This document shows positions 16,362 to 25,363 of a stretch of 64,000 bases of DNA, piece after piece (the first letter of the stretch is position 1; every line of letters starts with the position of its first letter). The DNA lies in NCBI GenBank assembly GCA_017553785.1, contig JAFZKD010000110.1, positions 22,433-86,432 on the forward strand. The letters run 5' to 3'. The stretch comes from Muribaculaceae bacterium (GTDB lineage Bacteria > Bacteroidota > Bacteroidia > Bacteroidales > Muribaculaceae). The notes below the pieces were generated by a model. It saw nothing but the letters and a program-made list of their open reading frames with translations, searched no databases and was not told the DNA's origin. The translations under genes were made by a program, and so were the position numbers.

Positions 16362-18326
16362 ATGCGTTTTAGAACAATATTATTGTTAATGCTGCTTTTC
16401 TTCATGCGTGGTCATGCGCTGGAAGTGGCAAATACAGCGGGCAATCTGTCGAGCCAGGTAACCGATTTGGGCATTACCAGCCTGAAAATTACCGGCACGA
16501 TGAATGCTCAGGACTTCTTTTTTATTGCTCAGAACCTGCCCGAACTCACTACGATTGACCTTACCCAAGTGACGGTCAAGGCCTGCAATCTCACTGAGCC
16601 TCATTACTGGTGTCAGGATTTTGCCGCCGATGAGTTGCCTGTGGGCGCTTTTGGTGATATGAAACTGACGACAGTGAGTCTCCCCGAGGGCTTGAAATCC
16701 ATTGGCAAAGCGGCATTTGCTGGCTGCACACATCTGACAGCCATCACATGGCCCGCCACGCTCGACAGCATTGGCGATTTTGCTTTTGCCGGTTGCTCGT
16801 CGCTGACTGCGGTGACGCTTCCCGCCAATGTGAGGATTGTGGGCAATGGCGCTTTCATGCGCTGCACGGCGCTCAAGAGCCTGACTGTTGAGGCATCGAG
16901 CCGTTTGGCGCGTTTGGAGGCTACGGCATTGATGGATTGTCCTGCCTTGACGACTATCAGCCTGGGATCTGCGGTTAAGGTAATGGGCGAGCGTGCATTG
17001 GCAGGTAGCGGAATCAAGAATCTGGATCTCACCACCAGCAAGAACCTGACAACAGTCGGCGACTGGGTAATGGTGAAGACGCCAGTGACATCAGTCAAGT
17101 TGCCCCCCAGCGTGACTAGCCTGGGTGATGGTGCCTTCCTGTACGGCACTCAACTCGAGGAAATCAAACTCGGTGGCAAGGTGGCCAGGTTGAGTGATTA
17201 TACGCTGGCCGGAACGGCCTTGTCAGGTAATCTGGACTTAACGGGTGTAGCTGCCCTTGGTGACTATGCGCTATACAACGTGTCCCAGTTATCGGTGGTG
17301 GAACTGCCTGCGACGGTGACCTGGATAGGTGCCCGTGCGATGGCTGGCATGACTGGCATGACATCCCTCACGAGTCAGGCCTCCCAGGTGCCCGCCTTGG
17401 GCGAAAACGTGTGGGCCGGAGTGAACCAGAGTGTCATCCCCTTGACGGTACCGACTGGCTCGGTCGAATTGTATAAAGCCGCCGACCAGTGGAAGGAGTT
17501 CCTGTTTGGCGAGTCATGGATCAGGGGTGATGTGAACGGTGACGGTGAGGTGAATATTGCCGATGTCAACATTCTTGTCAACATCATCCAGGGATATATG
17601 GCCGATGCCGCAACCATGCAACGTGCCGATGTGAACGAGGACAATGAAATCAATATCACTGATATCAATACGGTAATCTATATCATCATGAACACCCATT
17701 ACGCTCCAGCGGTGGCCGATGTGAACGACTTGTTGAGGCTCGACGACGTGACGATTAACCCTGGACAGGAAATGGAACTGCTCATCAAACTTGACCATGC
17801 TGGCGATTACAGCGCGCTGCAATGTGACATCATCTTGCCGCAAGGACTCTCGCTGGTGACCAGCAAGGGAATGCGCAATTATGTGACCGAGGAGCAAGTC
17901 GTTGAGTCGGGTGCTGTGCGCACCGTGCTTTACTCGATGGAACAACCCAAGTTTGATGATGAAGGGGATGCCGTAATCAGCCTTACCGTGAGGGCCGATA
18001 ACGCACTTGCCGTGGAGAGTGAAATCGTATTGAGCAATGTGATGCTAACCGATGATAATCACGTGGGATGGCATGTCCCTGACTATACTGCACGTGTGAC
18101 CAACAGTACCGGAGTCGAGGATTTGACCGCCAATGCCGACCGTGTGTGGATCGAGGGCAGTACGTTGTGTATCGAAACCCTCACCGATGGCGAGGCCCGC
18201 TTGGCTGTCATCAACGGCATGGTAACCGACTTGGCTCTTGGCACAGGTGTAAACCGCTTTGAACTGGAGCCTGGCTTCTATGTGGTGGTCTTGAACGGCA
18301 AGACCTACAAGATTTCGATCAGATAA
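16362..18326 (+). CDS. BspA-type leucine-rich repeat protein with dockerin and cohesin-like module
   Basis: A 654-residue secreted protein (signal MRFRTILLLMLLFFMRGHA). Residues about 85-375 carry LRR_5/BspA repeats of the form LKSIGKAAFAGCTHLTAITW. A type I dockerin occupies about 386-447, with two calcium-loop repeats (GDVNGDGEVNIADVN and ADVNEDNEINITDIN). The next 140 residues (DVTINPGQEMELLIKLDHAG ... CDIILPQGLSLV) read as a beta-sandwich resembling cohesins. The final part (about 600-654) is a short beta-rich tail. BspA-type repeats usually mediate adhesion at the cell surface. The gene ends 32 bases before trmB and points the same way. Confidence 0.82.
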   Translation: MRFRTILLLMLLFFMRGHALEVANTAGNLSSQVTDLGITSLKITGTMNAQDFFFIAQNLPELTTIDLTQVTVKACNLTEPHYWCQDFAADELPVGAFGDMKLTTVSLPEGLKSIGKAAFAGCTHLTAITWPATLDSIGDFAFAGCSSLTAVTLPANVRIVGNGAFMRCTALKSLTVEASSRLARLEATALMDCPALTTISLGSAVKVMGERALAGSGIKNLDLTTSKNLTTVGDWVMVKTPVTSVKLPPSVTSLGDGAFLYGTQLEEIKLGGKVARLSDYTLAGTALSGNLDLTGVAALGDYALYNVSQLSVVELPATVTWIGARAMAGMTGMTSLTSQASQVPALGENVWAGVNQSVIPLTVPTGSVELYKAADQWKEFLFGESWIRGDVNGDGEVNIADVNILVNIIQGYMADAATMQRADVNEDNEINITDINTVIYIIMNTHYAPAVADVNDLLRLDDVTINPGQEMELLIKLDHAGDYSALQCDIILPQGLSLVTSKGMRNYVTEEQVVESGAVRTVLYSMEQPKFDDEGDAVISLTVRADNALAVESEIVLSNVMLTDDNHVGWHVPDYTARVTNSTGVEDLTANADRVWIEGSTLCIETLTDGEARLAVINGMVTDLALGTGVNRFELEPGFYVVVLNGKTYKISIR

Positions 18327-18358
18327 GCCAATAATGATATTAAACCGAGGGTAGCGAT

Positions 18359-19132
18359 ATGGGCAAGAATAAACTTAAGAAGTTTGCCGACATGGAAACC
18401 ATGGAATGTGTGTTCCAGTTCCCCTTTGCGGTGGTGACACAGCAGGGTGGTTGCCCCATGCGCGGCAAGTGGAATGAGCTGTATTTCAAGAACGGAAACC
18501 CCATTGTGCTGGAATTGGGTTGCGGCAAGGGGGAATATGCCGTGGGACTGGCTCAACGTTTTCCCGAGAAGAATTACATTGGGGTGGACATCAAGGGTGC
18601 CCGCATGTGGACCGGTGCAAAGCTGGCGACCGAACTGGGCTTGCCCAATGTGGCTTTTTTGCGCACCAACATTGAATTGATTGACCGCATGTTTGCTCCT
18701 GACGAGGTTTCCGAGATATGGATCACTTTCCCCGACCCGCAGATGAAGAAAGTGAACAAGCGGCTGACATCGACGCGCTTTCTGGACAATTATCGCAACA
18801 TCTTGTGCGATAACGGAATCATTCACCTCAAGACCGATAGCCCCTTCCTGTATACCTATACCCACGCCTTGGTCGAGGAGAACCGTTTGCCCGCCGATGC
18901 CGATACCGATGACCTGTATGCCAGCGGATTGGCCAACGACATCCTTGATATCAAGACGCACTATGAGATGCAGTGGCTGCAAAGGGGGTTGACCATTAAG
19001 TATATCCGCTTCGCCCTGCCTCATGGTGTTGAACTGGTGGAGCCTGATATCGACATCGAACCCGACACTTACCGCAGTTATAACCGTGGCTACATCCAGA
19101 TGCCGCAGCTAATGTCTCCCCCACAACCCTAA
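18359..19132 (+). CDS. trmB: tRNA (guanine46-N7)-methyltransferase
   Basis: A 257-residue SAM-dependent enzyme that methylates G46 in the variable loop of tRNAs. The SAM-binding motif I is [17 protein letters not shown] (about 50-66), with [12 protein letters not shown] as motif II and [16 protein letters not shown] (about 121-136) as the TrmB-specific motif with its PDP. Length is typical. The C-terminal tail of about 40 residues (from about 215) is longer than in E. coli. It leads a run of plus-strand housekeeping genes. Confidence 0.95.
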   Translation: MGKNKLKKFADMETMECVFQFPFAVVTQQGGCPMRGKWNELYFKNGNPIVLELGCGKGEYAVGLAQRFPEKNYIGVDIKGARMWTGAKLATELGLPNVAFLRTNIELIDRMFAPDEVSEIWITFPDPQMKKVNKRLTSTRFLDNYRNILCDNGIIHLKTDSPFLYTYTHALVEENRLPADADTDDLYASGLANDILDIKTHYEMQWLQRGLTIKYIRFALPHGVELVEPDIDIEPDTYRSYNRGYIQMPQLMSPPQP

Positions 19133-19164
19133 ACTTTAAATGTAAATTTAAATTTAAATTCAAT

Positions 19165-20268
19165 ATGACTATCTATCCGAATATGATACTTGATGCCCTA
19201 CGCACAGTGCGTTATCCCGGCACGGGAAAAGACATTGTGGACATGGGCATGGTAAATGACGATATCCGTATCGACGGTAACCATGTCAGCTTTTCGCTGA
19301 CTTTTGAAAAACCCACCGATCCGTTCATCAAGAGCGTGGTCAAGGCCGCCGAGGCCGCAATACTCGCCCATGTGGGTGGTGATGTGGAAATCAAGGGGAA
19401 CATCGGGGTGAAGACCCGTCAGGACAACCCTGTCCGCAAGATCGAGAACCCGTTGCCAGGCGTGAAGAATATCATCGCCGTGAGCTCAGGCAAGGGCGGT
19501 GTGGGCAAATCAACTGTAGCCTGCAACCTTGCCGTGGCGCTTGCCATGCAGGGATTTCGCGTTGGCCTCCTTGATGCTGATATTTTCGGGCCTTCGATGC
19601 CCAAGATGTTTGGTGCCGAGGATCAGCAGCTCTATATGCACGAGGTGGACGGCAAAAACCTGATCATCCCCTTGGAGAAATATGGCGTGAAGATGTTGTC
19701 CATCGGTTTCCTTGTTGACCGTGAGAAGGCCGTGCTATGGCGTGGAGCTATGGCAAGTAATGCCCTGCGCCAACTCATCACCGAGGCCGACTGGGGAGAG
19801 CTGGACTATTTTATCATCGACATGCCGCCGGGCACCAGCGACATCCATCTGACCCTGGTGCAGACGCTCGCCATCACTGGTGCCATTGTGGTAACCACGC
19901 CGCAGCAGGTGGCGCTGGCCGACGCCCGCAAGGGCATCAGCATGTTCATGGGCGAACATGTGGGCGTGCCGGTGCTGGGCATTGTCGAGAACATGTCGTG
20001 GTTCACCCCTGCCAGTCACCCTGATGAGCAATACTTCATCTTTGGACGTGACGGCGGCAAGGAACTTGCCGAGAAACTCGATGTTGAGCTGTTGGGCCAG
20101 ATTCCTCTCGTGGCAGGCATCTGCAAGGGCAGTGACGATGGCTTGCCCGTGGTGCGGATGAGTGATGTGAGCGGCGTTGCGTTCAAGAAACTTGCCACCC
20201 GTGTCATCGACGCCATTGACAAGCGCAATGCGACGTTGCCACCCACCGAGGTTGTGCAAACCCACTGA
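19165..20268 (+). CDS. mrp: Mrp/NBP35-family iron-sulfur carrier ATPase
   Basis: A 367-residue P-loop ATPase of the Mrp/ApbC family, thought to carry and deliver Fe-S clusters. Residues 1-95 form the MIP18 (DUF59) domain. The deviant Walker A motif is SSGKGGVGKSTVACNLA (about 106-122), followed by GLLDADIFGPSMPKMFG and the switch IDMPPGTSDIHL. In many Mrp proteins VENMS is followed by a CPxC pair that bridges the cluster at the dimer interface; here the segment reads VENMSWFTPASHPDEQYFI, with no cysteine pair. This may reflect a Bacteroidetes subgroup rather than loss of function. Confidence 0.92.
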   Translation: MTIYPNMILDALRTVRYPGTGKDIVDMGMVNDDIRIDGNHVSFSLTFEKPTDPFIKSVVKAAEAAILAHVGGDVEIKGNIGVKTRQDNPVRKIENPLPGVKNIIAVSSGKGGVGKSTVACNLAVALAMQGFRVGLLDADIFGPSMPKMFGAEDQQLYMHEVDGKNLIIPLEKYGVKMLSIGFLVDREKAVLWRGAMASNALRQLITEADWGELDYFIIDMPPGTSDIHLTLVQTLAITGAIVVTTPQQVALADARKGISMFMGEHVGVPVLGIVENMSWFTPASHPDEQYFIFGRDGGKELAEKLDVELLGQIPLVAGICKGSDDGLPVVRMSDVSGVAFKKLATRVIDAIDKRNATLPPTEVVQTH

Positions 20269-20314
20269 TAATGTAAAATTTATATGTTGTATATATAATA
20301 AAAACTTACCGCTT

Positions 20315-21112
20315 ATGAAAAAGATTATTGCGATGCTGGCTCTGGCAGCTATGCTGTTGACCAGCTGCGGTTCGGTACCCATCACGGGCCGCAAACAATT
20401 GAATCTCGTTAGTGACGCTGAAGTGCTCCAGGCGAGTCTCCAGCAGTATGCCAGCTTCATGCAGACGGCAACGGTATCGACAAAGAAGACCCAGAGCGCC
20501 CAAGTGACCCGAGTGGGACAGCGCATCGCTGCCGCTACCGAGGCATATCTCAAATATGCCGGTTTAGAGAGCGAGCTCCAGAATTTCGCTTGGGAATTCA
20601 ATCTGGTGAAGAGCGACGATGTGAACGCTTGGTGTATGCCTGGCGGCAAGATTGTCGTCTATGAGGGTATCATGAACCTCGTGAGCAGCGATGATGAACT
20701 GGCGGTGGTCATTGGACATGAAGTGGCCCATGCTGTCGCCAAACACAGTAATGAGCGCATGAGTCAGCAGGTTCTGGCCGAATATGGTGCTAACGCCCTT
20801 GGAATCTTTACCAGCGGCAAGAGTGCGGCAACCCAGCAGATCGCCCAACAGGTATATGGTCTGGGCGCGCAGTATGGTGTGATGCAGCCCTTCTCGCGCA
20901 AACATGAGAGCGAAGCCGACAAGATGGGCCTTGTACTCATGACCATCGCTGGATATAATCCGGATGTCGCTGTTACCTTCTGGCAGAAGATGCAGGCCTC
21001 CACAAGTCAGGAGCCGCCTGAATTCTTGAGCTCGCACCCGAGCCATGCCACCCGCATCTCCGACATCCAGAAATGGCTGCCCGAGGTCAAGAAGCAGTAC
21101 GGAAAGAACTAA
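20315..21112 (+). CDS. M48-family metalloprotease, lipoprotein
   Basis: A 265-residue zinc protease. The ATG at 20315 is chosen because it gives a lipoprotein signal peptide (MKKIIAMLALAAMLLTSC, then GS); the in-frame extension upstream overlaps the mrp stop and has no signal. The HExxH motif is GHEVAHAVAKHSNER (about 134-148) and the third zinc ligand Glu lies in KHESEADKMGL (about 196-206). Homologues such as LoiP/BepA act in the periplasm on outer-membrane proteins. It lies in the plus-strand run trmB-mrp-M48-DUF3256-xseAB. Confidence 0.9.
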   Translation: MKKIIAMLALAAMLLTSCGSVPITGRKQLNLVSDAEVLQASLQQYASFMQTATVSTKKTQSAQVTRVGQRIAAATEAYLKYAGLESELQNFAWEFNLVKSDDVNAWCMPGGKIVVYEGIMNLVSSDDELAVVIGHEVAHAVAKHSNERMSQQVLAEYGANALGIFTSGKSAATQQIAQQVYGLGAQYGVMQPFSRKHESEADKMGLVLMTIAGYNPDVAVTFWQKMQASTSQEPPEFLSSHPSHATRISDIQKWLPEVKKQYGKN

Positions 21113-21137
21113 TTGGAATAATTGATATAGACTACAG

Positions 21138-21167
21138 GGTGGACTTGTTCTCCCGGGCAGGTCCACC
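21138..21167 (+). terminator. Hairpin after the M48 gene
   Basis: GGTGGAC (21138-21144) and GTCCACC (21161-21167) form a 7-bp stem, extended by a CT/AG pairing. No T-run follows, so this is a weak or partial terminator. Confidence 0.4.
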
Positions 21168-21184
21168 GTGGTTCAGTATGTGAC

Positions 21185-21832
21185 GTGAAAATGAGAAGGT
21201 TGATTGGTGTCCTTGTCTTGTTAATGGCGTTGCCTCCCTTGGTTTGCGGGTCGCGCACGATCGCCGACCTGATGGCCATTGAACCGGGCAACATTTTCCC
21301 TTTGCTCACGCGCACTCAGCGCCTGGATATGGTGGATTACTACAACAGCGGCCAAGCCGTTCAGCTCGAGAACAACCTGTTTGGCTCCAGCGAACTGCTG
21401 GAACTGGATAGTATCTATCTCAAGCTGCGCACCAGTGTTAGCCGTGTGGTAGAGATGCGCATGAGGACGGTGGGAAAGGATACGGTCATCACCGTCATCG
21501 AGACGGTCATGACACCTGTGCCCGATAGCCGCCTCACCCAGTGGAATGTCCATTGGCAGCGATACACCAGCGACCGCCTGTTCTCAATGCCGGTCATCGA
21601 TGATTTCATCGTGAAAAAGATGCCTCAAGATTTGAGGGCCGACTTGCAGGATGTGATGGTTTTCCCGCTCATTCAACTGGCTTTCAAGGGTGAGAACCAC
21701 GATCTCATCGAGGCTACACATGGCCTGGAGCAATTCTTGGCCCCCATTGAGTATAAACGATTTGCCGATTACCTGAAGCCCTCGCTCACCTATAGCTTTA
21801 AGGGCCTCAAAATCAAGCCTGTCAAGAAGTGA
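21185..21832 (+). CDS. DUF3256-type exported protein
   Basis: A 215-residue protein with a signal peptide (RRLIGVLVLLMALPPLVCG). It matches my memory of the Bacteroidetes DUF3256 family in length and in the SIYLKLRTS...VGKDTVITVIETVMTPVPDSR pattern. The frame opens with GTG at 21185; the ATG at 21191 is an equally good start. Its stop overlaps the xseA start in a TGATG arrangement, which implies translational coupling. Function unknown. Confidence 0.75.
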   Translation: MKMRRLIGVLVLLMALPPLVCGSRTIADLMAIEPGNIFPLLTRTQRLDMVDYYNSGQAVQLENNLFGSSELLELDSIYLKLRTSVSRVVEMRMRTVGKDTVITVIETVMTPVPDSRLTQWNVHWQRYTSDRLFSMPVIDDFIVKKMPQDLRADLQDVMVFPLIQLAFKGENHDLIEATHGLEQFLAPIEYKRFADYLKPSLTYSFKGLKIKPVKK

Positions 21833-23166
21833 TGCCTCAACCGTCGCAAATCCTGGAATCGCCTCAAGGCATGACCTTGAGCGAGTTTAACGCCCTTATC
21901 GAGGGCGTTATCAACAGTGAGAGTATCCTGCACAACCGTTGGGTCATCGCCGAGACGGTGGACATGCGCCTCAACCGTAATGGCCATTGCTATCTGGAGC
22001 TGATCGAGAAAAACGATAACGGCGACACCGTGGCCAAATTGGGCGCCGCCATCTGGGCGAATAATTACAGGGCCCTCTACCATCAGTTCCTGAACACCAC
22101 GGGGCGCCCATTGGCCAATGGCATGAAGGTGATGGTCAAGGTCACTGCCAACTACCACAAGCTATATGGCTTCCGGCTGGTGATCAACGACATCGATCCG
22201 AACTACACTATGGGCGACATGGAACGGCTGCGCAAGGAAATCCTGGCCCGTCTGGTCCGTGAGGGTATCAAGGAGATGAATCAGCAGTTGCCTTGGCCCA
22301 GTGTGCCCCAGCGCGTCGCCATCATTTCATCGGCGACGGCGGCGGGTTACGGAGATTTCATGAACCAACTGCACAATAATCCTTACCATCTGCAGTTCTA
22401 CACCTGCCTGTTTCAGGCGATGATGCAGGGCAACCAGACGGTGCCGAGTGTCCTGGAGGCGCTCGACCGCATTAATGCGAACATCGACCTGTTTGACTGC
22501 GTGGTGATTATCCGTGGCGGTGGTGCGACGTCCGAGCTCAATGCGTTTGACAACTATGACCTGGCTTCGGCTGTGGCACAATTCCCGATTCCCGTGATTG
22601 TGGGAATCGGCCATGAGCGCGACGTGACGGTACTCGACGATATCGCCGCCATGCGGGTAAAGACGCCTACGGCGGCTGCCGAGTGGCTCATCCAGCGCGG
22701 CACTAACGCTCTGGCCCACCTTGATGACCTGCAGGAAACGGTTGTGTCAACCGTGCGCGAGACGGTTAACCAAGCGAGGGAACATCTGGCCTATTACACT
22801 AGCATGATTCCCGCCACGGCACGGCGCATCCTTGATACCAACCGCATCAGGCTCGACAATCATGCCAATAACATCCCTTTTGCCGCCAGCAGCCTGATAG
22901 TCAATCAGCGCACCCGTATGGAACGCGCCATGGAGCGAATGGGCGCGGCAGTGGCAAGTGTCGTGCAGCGTGAACAGCAACGTTTGCAGGCCCTGGGTGA
23001 CAAGGCGACCCTGCTGTCGCCCGTCAACACCTTGCAGCGCGGTTATGCCCTGGTAAGGGTGGGGGACAAATGCGTCACCACGGCCCGCCAACTTAAGCCC
23101 GGCGACCAAGTGACCATGCAGTTTGCCGCAGGCACTGCCCAAGCAACAGTCAATTCTAACGTCTAA
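21832..23166 (+). CDS. xseA: Exodeoxyribonuclease VII large subunit
   Basis: A 444-residue large subunit of exonuclease VII, which degrades single-stranded DNA to short oligonucleotides with XseB. The N-terminal OB fold (about 10-110, HNRWVIAETVDMRLNRNGHCY) is followed by the nuclease core with RVAIISSATAAGYGDF (about 158-173), VIIRGGGATSELNAFD (about 223-238) and IGHERDVTVLDDIA with MRVKTPTAAAEWL (about 258-285). A coiled-coil stretch follows before the C-terminal QRGYALVR motif. The ATG overlaps the stop of the upstream gene; a GTG three bases earlier is in frame. Confidence 0.95.
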   Translation: MPQPSQILESPQGMTLSEFNALIEGVINSESILHNRWVIAETVDMRLNRNGHCYLELIEKNDNGDTVAKLGAAIWANNYRALYHQFLNTTGRPLANGMKVMVKVTANYHKLYGFRLVINDIDPNYTMGDMERLRKEILARLVREGIKEMNQQLPWPSVPQRVAIISSATAAGYGDFMNQLHNNPYHLQFYTCLFQAMMQGNQTVPSVLEALDRINANIDLFDCVVIIRGGGATSELNAFDNYDLASAVAQFPIPVIVGIGHERDVTVLDDIAAMRVKTPTAAAEWLIQRGTNALAHLDDLQETVVSTVRETVNQAREHLAYYTSMIPATARRILDTNRIRLDNHANNIPFAASSLIVNQRTRMERAMERMGAAVASVVQREQQRLQALGDKATLLSPVNTLQRGYALVRVGDKCVTTARQLKPGDQVTMQFAAGTAQATVNSNV

Positions 23167-23191
23167 CAACTAACGTCTAACAACTAAAACA

Positions 23192-23401
23192 ATGGAAGAA
23201 AACAAAGAAATGACATACACCGAAGCGGTGAACGAATTGGAGCAGCTTGTGCAAAAAATGCAAGATCCGCAGTGCAGCATCGACAATCTGAGTGATTACA
23301 CCAAGCGCTGCAAGGAATTGCTCGACATCTGCCGCAAGAAACTCACCGCAGCCGACGAGCAGCTCAAGCAGATTCTCGCCGATATACAGCAGCAAGGATA
23401 G
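23192..23401 (+). CDS. xseB: Exodeoxyribonuclease VII small subunit
   Basis: A 69-residue helical protein, the small subunit of exonuclease VII. The pattern MTYTEAVNELEQLVQKMQDP, followed by SIDNLSDYTKRCKELLDICR, matches the family (E. coli FEEALxELExIVxxLE...). It starts 25 bases after xseA in the same operon. Length is normal. Confidence 0.92.
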   Translation: MEENKEMTYTEAVNELEQLVQKMQDPQCSIDNLSDYTKRCKELLDICRKKLTAADEQLKQILADIQQQG

Positions 23402-23547
23402 TGTAATCAGATAACACAGACAACGATTGATTTAGTGTTGTCCCCATTTGTCACAACTATTGACGAGGTTGTCTAAAAACTAAGAGTAAAGTTGCGCTAA
23501 ATTCAACTATTATCTGTCAACTATTCACTATTAACTAAAAAAGCACT

Positions 23548-23555
23548 ATCTTTGC
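23548..23555 (+). promoter_or_regulatory. -7 box of tRNA-Leu
   Basis: TATCTTTG matches TAnnTTTG 10 bases before the mature tRNA 5' end. No clear -33 box is seen. Confidence 0.5.
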
Positions 23556-23565
23556 ACCCGCATTA

Positions 23566-23647
23566 GCGCCTGTGGCGAAATTGGTAGACGCGCCAGACTT
23601 AGGATCTGGTAACTCCGGTTGTGTAGGTTCGAGTCCTATCAGGCGCA
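23566..23647 (+). tRNA. tRNA-Leu (anticodon TAG)
   Basis: The acceptor stem is GCGCCTG (23566-23572) with CAGGCGC (23640-23646) and discriminator A at 23647. The anticodon arm is CCAGA-CTTAGGA-TCTGG, giving anticodon TAG for CTA codons. The T arm GGTTCGAGTCC is normal and a short variable arm is consistent with a class II tRNA. CCA is not encoded. The 3' end of this gene is repeated at 26278 and 28073. Confidence 0.95.
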
Positions 23648-23658
23648 CAGAAACAATA

Positions 23659-23685
23659 AAACCCGCTGAGATGCAGCGGGTTTTA
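23659..23685. terminator. Bidirectional terminator of tRNA-Leu
   Basis: Stem CCCGCTG/CAGCGGG (7 bp, 5-base loop) is flanked by AAAA on the left and TTTT on the right, so it can end both the tRNA and the minus-strand gene at 23807. Diverged copies lie at 26290-26315 and 28087-28111. Confidence 0.85.
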
Positions 23686-23806
23686 TGCGTTAATTTTGGG
23701 TCCTGAAATGAAACTGAACCTATTGTGTCTCTTGCATAGAAGAATCGTCCGAACTATCCCTTTAATATAAGAAGTCTGTACGAAGTCTAATAAATTTGAT
23801 ATAAGT

Positions 23807-25096
23807 CTAATCTGGAAGATCCGTGATTTCGAAGGTATAGATTGTGCCATTAACAGGAACTGTTAGCTTAATTATTGCAGGTTTATCCTTGTTTAGTAGA
23901 ATGTAACCTGCAGTTTCAGTTTGCGGATCGAGTGTTGTCGCCTGCATATAATTATCCTTTATCGCTTGAGTGTCTGATTCAAGATGTGACGAAAAAGTAG
24001 AAATTTTTTGAGCCGATATTTCTTTGGCAACTGCCGCGGCAGTAGCATCGTATGAAGCAGTAGCATAGGTTACATTTGAACCAGCTATGATTCCTTGTGT
24101 ATATGAAACTGAGTACCCAGCATCGCTATTCGAGAACGCCTCACCAAGTTCTTTTAACGCCCTATCCCATTCTTGTCTTTCTTCAACTTTATTCATGTAG
24201 TCTTTATAGGTCCAGACTCTTATCTCTTTCACTTTTTCAGTAGATGTGTCATAGGAATATTCTCCTCGATCTTTTCTTCTTGCATTGATCTCATGGTATT
24301 GCGTTTTACTATTCTTCTTCATCCTTTTATAAAATATGCCAGAGGCCGTAATCTGTGATGGATCAAAAAGAAAAGATGTATTTGAGTTGTTGAAAAGGAA
24401 GATATAGACTTTGTAATATTTACCATAATGTTTGACTGCCTCAACTACAACACTCATATATAGGCCATTCTTGTCATCAAAATAGAAGAACTTTTCCCCT
24501 TTGATAATTTTTGTTTTCATATCGCTTACGGAAACTGGTTCTGGCGAAAATTCTAGAGTCTTTGTATTATAACGACCCATCGCACCGAATTGATTATACA
24601 AAGTGAAGTTCGTTTCTGGAATTCCGTTATTGTACTTGACTAATTTGAGGAGGTTTCCGTTAGCATCAAATTCGGAATAATTTCCATCTATTCTCCCTTC
24701 ATTATTATAACAATAATGATAATTGACATTACCGTTTTCATAGAAGTCGTATGAATCTCCAACGATATGAGAATTTAACCATTTTGATTGGTGCTTAACT
24801 TTGCCCGATTTGTAGAAAGAGACAACATCGCCATCGAAAACAGAATGGCTATTATCATCACTATCTATCGATATGTAGTTGCCTTCGCCTGCAATTTCGC
24901 CCGTTATGTAAAAGTCACGAAATTGTTTTCTAGGATTCTCATTTGTCGGAACAGTCATGATTCGATAGTATGTTGCAAAAGTTTTACTGCAACTTTTCCA
25001 ATTGGTGTCATAATAAATTGTATCTAACACTTCTTTGGGCAAGGCAAAAGAAGTGAAAGCGGTCAGTCCTAGAACAAAGAATAATAATTTTCTCAT
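23807..25096 (-). CDS. Exported protein with YwqK/MORN-type repeats
   Basis: A 429-residue protein with a signal peptide (MRKLLFFVLGLTAFTSFA). Residues about 85-180 carry degenerate YwqK/MORN-like repeats: GDVVSFYKSGKVKHQSKW, GDSYDFYENGNVNYHY, GNYSEFDANGNLLKLVKYNN. The remaining 240 residues are unrecognised. The gene is more AT-rich than the housekeeping genes and sits at the tRNA-Leu 3' end, between the tRNA terminator and the first repeated tRNA-end copy, which suggests acquisition. A -7-like box TATATTTG lies upstream on the minus strand (25184-25177). YwqK-type repeats occur in proteins named as antitoxins, but an antitoxin role is not supported here. Confidence 0.75.
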   Translation of the reverse strand: MRKLLFFVLGLTAFTSFALPKEVLDTIYYDTNWKSCSKTFATYYRIMTVPTNENPRKQFRDFYITGEIAGEGNYISIDSDDNSHSVFDGDVVSFYKSGKVKHQSKWLNSHIVGDSYDFYENGNVNYHYCYNNEGRIDGNYSEFDANGNLLKLVKYNNGIPETNFTLYNQFGAMGRYNTKTLEFSPEPVSVSDMKTKIIKGEKFFYFDDKNGLYMSVVVEAVKHYGKYYKVYIFLFNNSNTSFLFDPSQITASGIFYKRMKKNSKTQYHEINARRKDRGEYSYDTSTEKVKEIRVWTYKDYMNKVEERQEWDRALKELGEAFSNSDAGYSVSYTQGIIAGSNVTYATASYDATAAAVAKEISAQKISTFSSHLESDTQAIKDNYMQATTLDPQTETAGYILLNKDKPAIIKLTVPVNGTIYTFEITDLPD

Positions 25097-25176
25097 AGTT
25101 TTATGTTTTAATATCCGCGTTTTGAAGTAATGAATAGCATAGCAAAGGGACGGTTTGATGAACTAATAAACAACCG

Positions 25177-25184
25177 CAAATATA
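25177..25184 (-). promoter_or_regulatory. -7 box for the YwqK-repeat gene
   Basis: TATATTTG on the minus strand, about 80 bases before the start at 25096. The rest of 25097-25363 shows only a GGTCGG/CCGACC hairpin (25336-25355) just beyond the stop of the next gene. Confidence 0.4.
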
Positions 25185-25363
25185 CACATTATTTCGTAAG
25201 ATTACCCAATGATGTTGAGTTTTTTCAATTATTGGTTTTTAAGATGCACTCAGTTTCAGATTACTCATTTTACGCCTTTTTCTTGCATATCAAGAATTGT
25301 CGCACTATCTTTGCCATCTGACAAACCGTTCGTAGGGTCGGAAAGGCCACCGACCTCTTCCTT

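Noticed and set aside
19735-20649. 304-codon minus-strand frame across mrp and the M48 gene
   Set aside because: Overlaps two genes with clear catalytic motifs; no domain of its own.
25130-25321. 63-codon plus-strand frame between the YwqK and nuclease-like genes
   Set aside because: AT-rich, no ribosome site or domain, and it covers the promoter of the YwqK gene.
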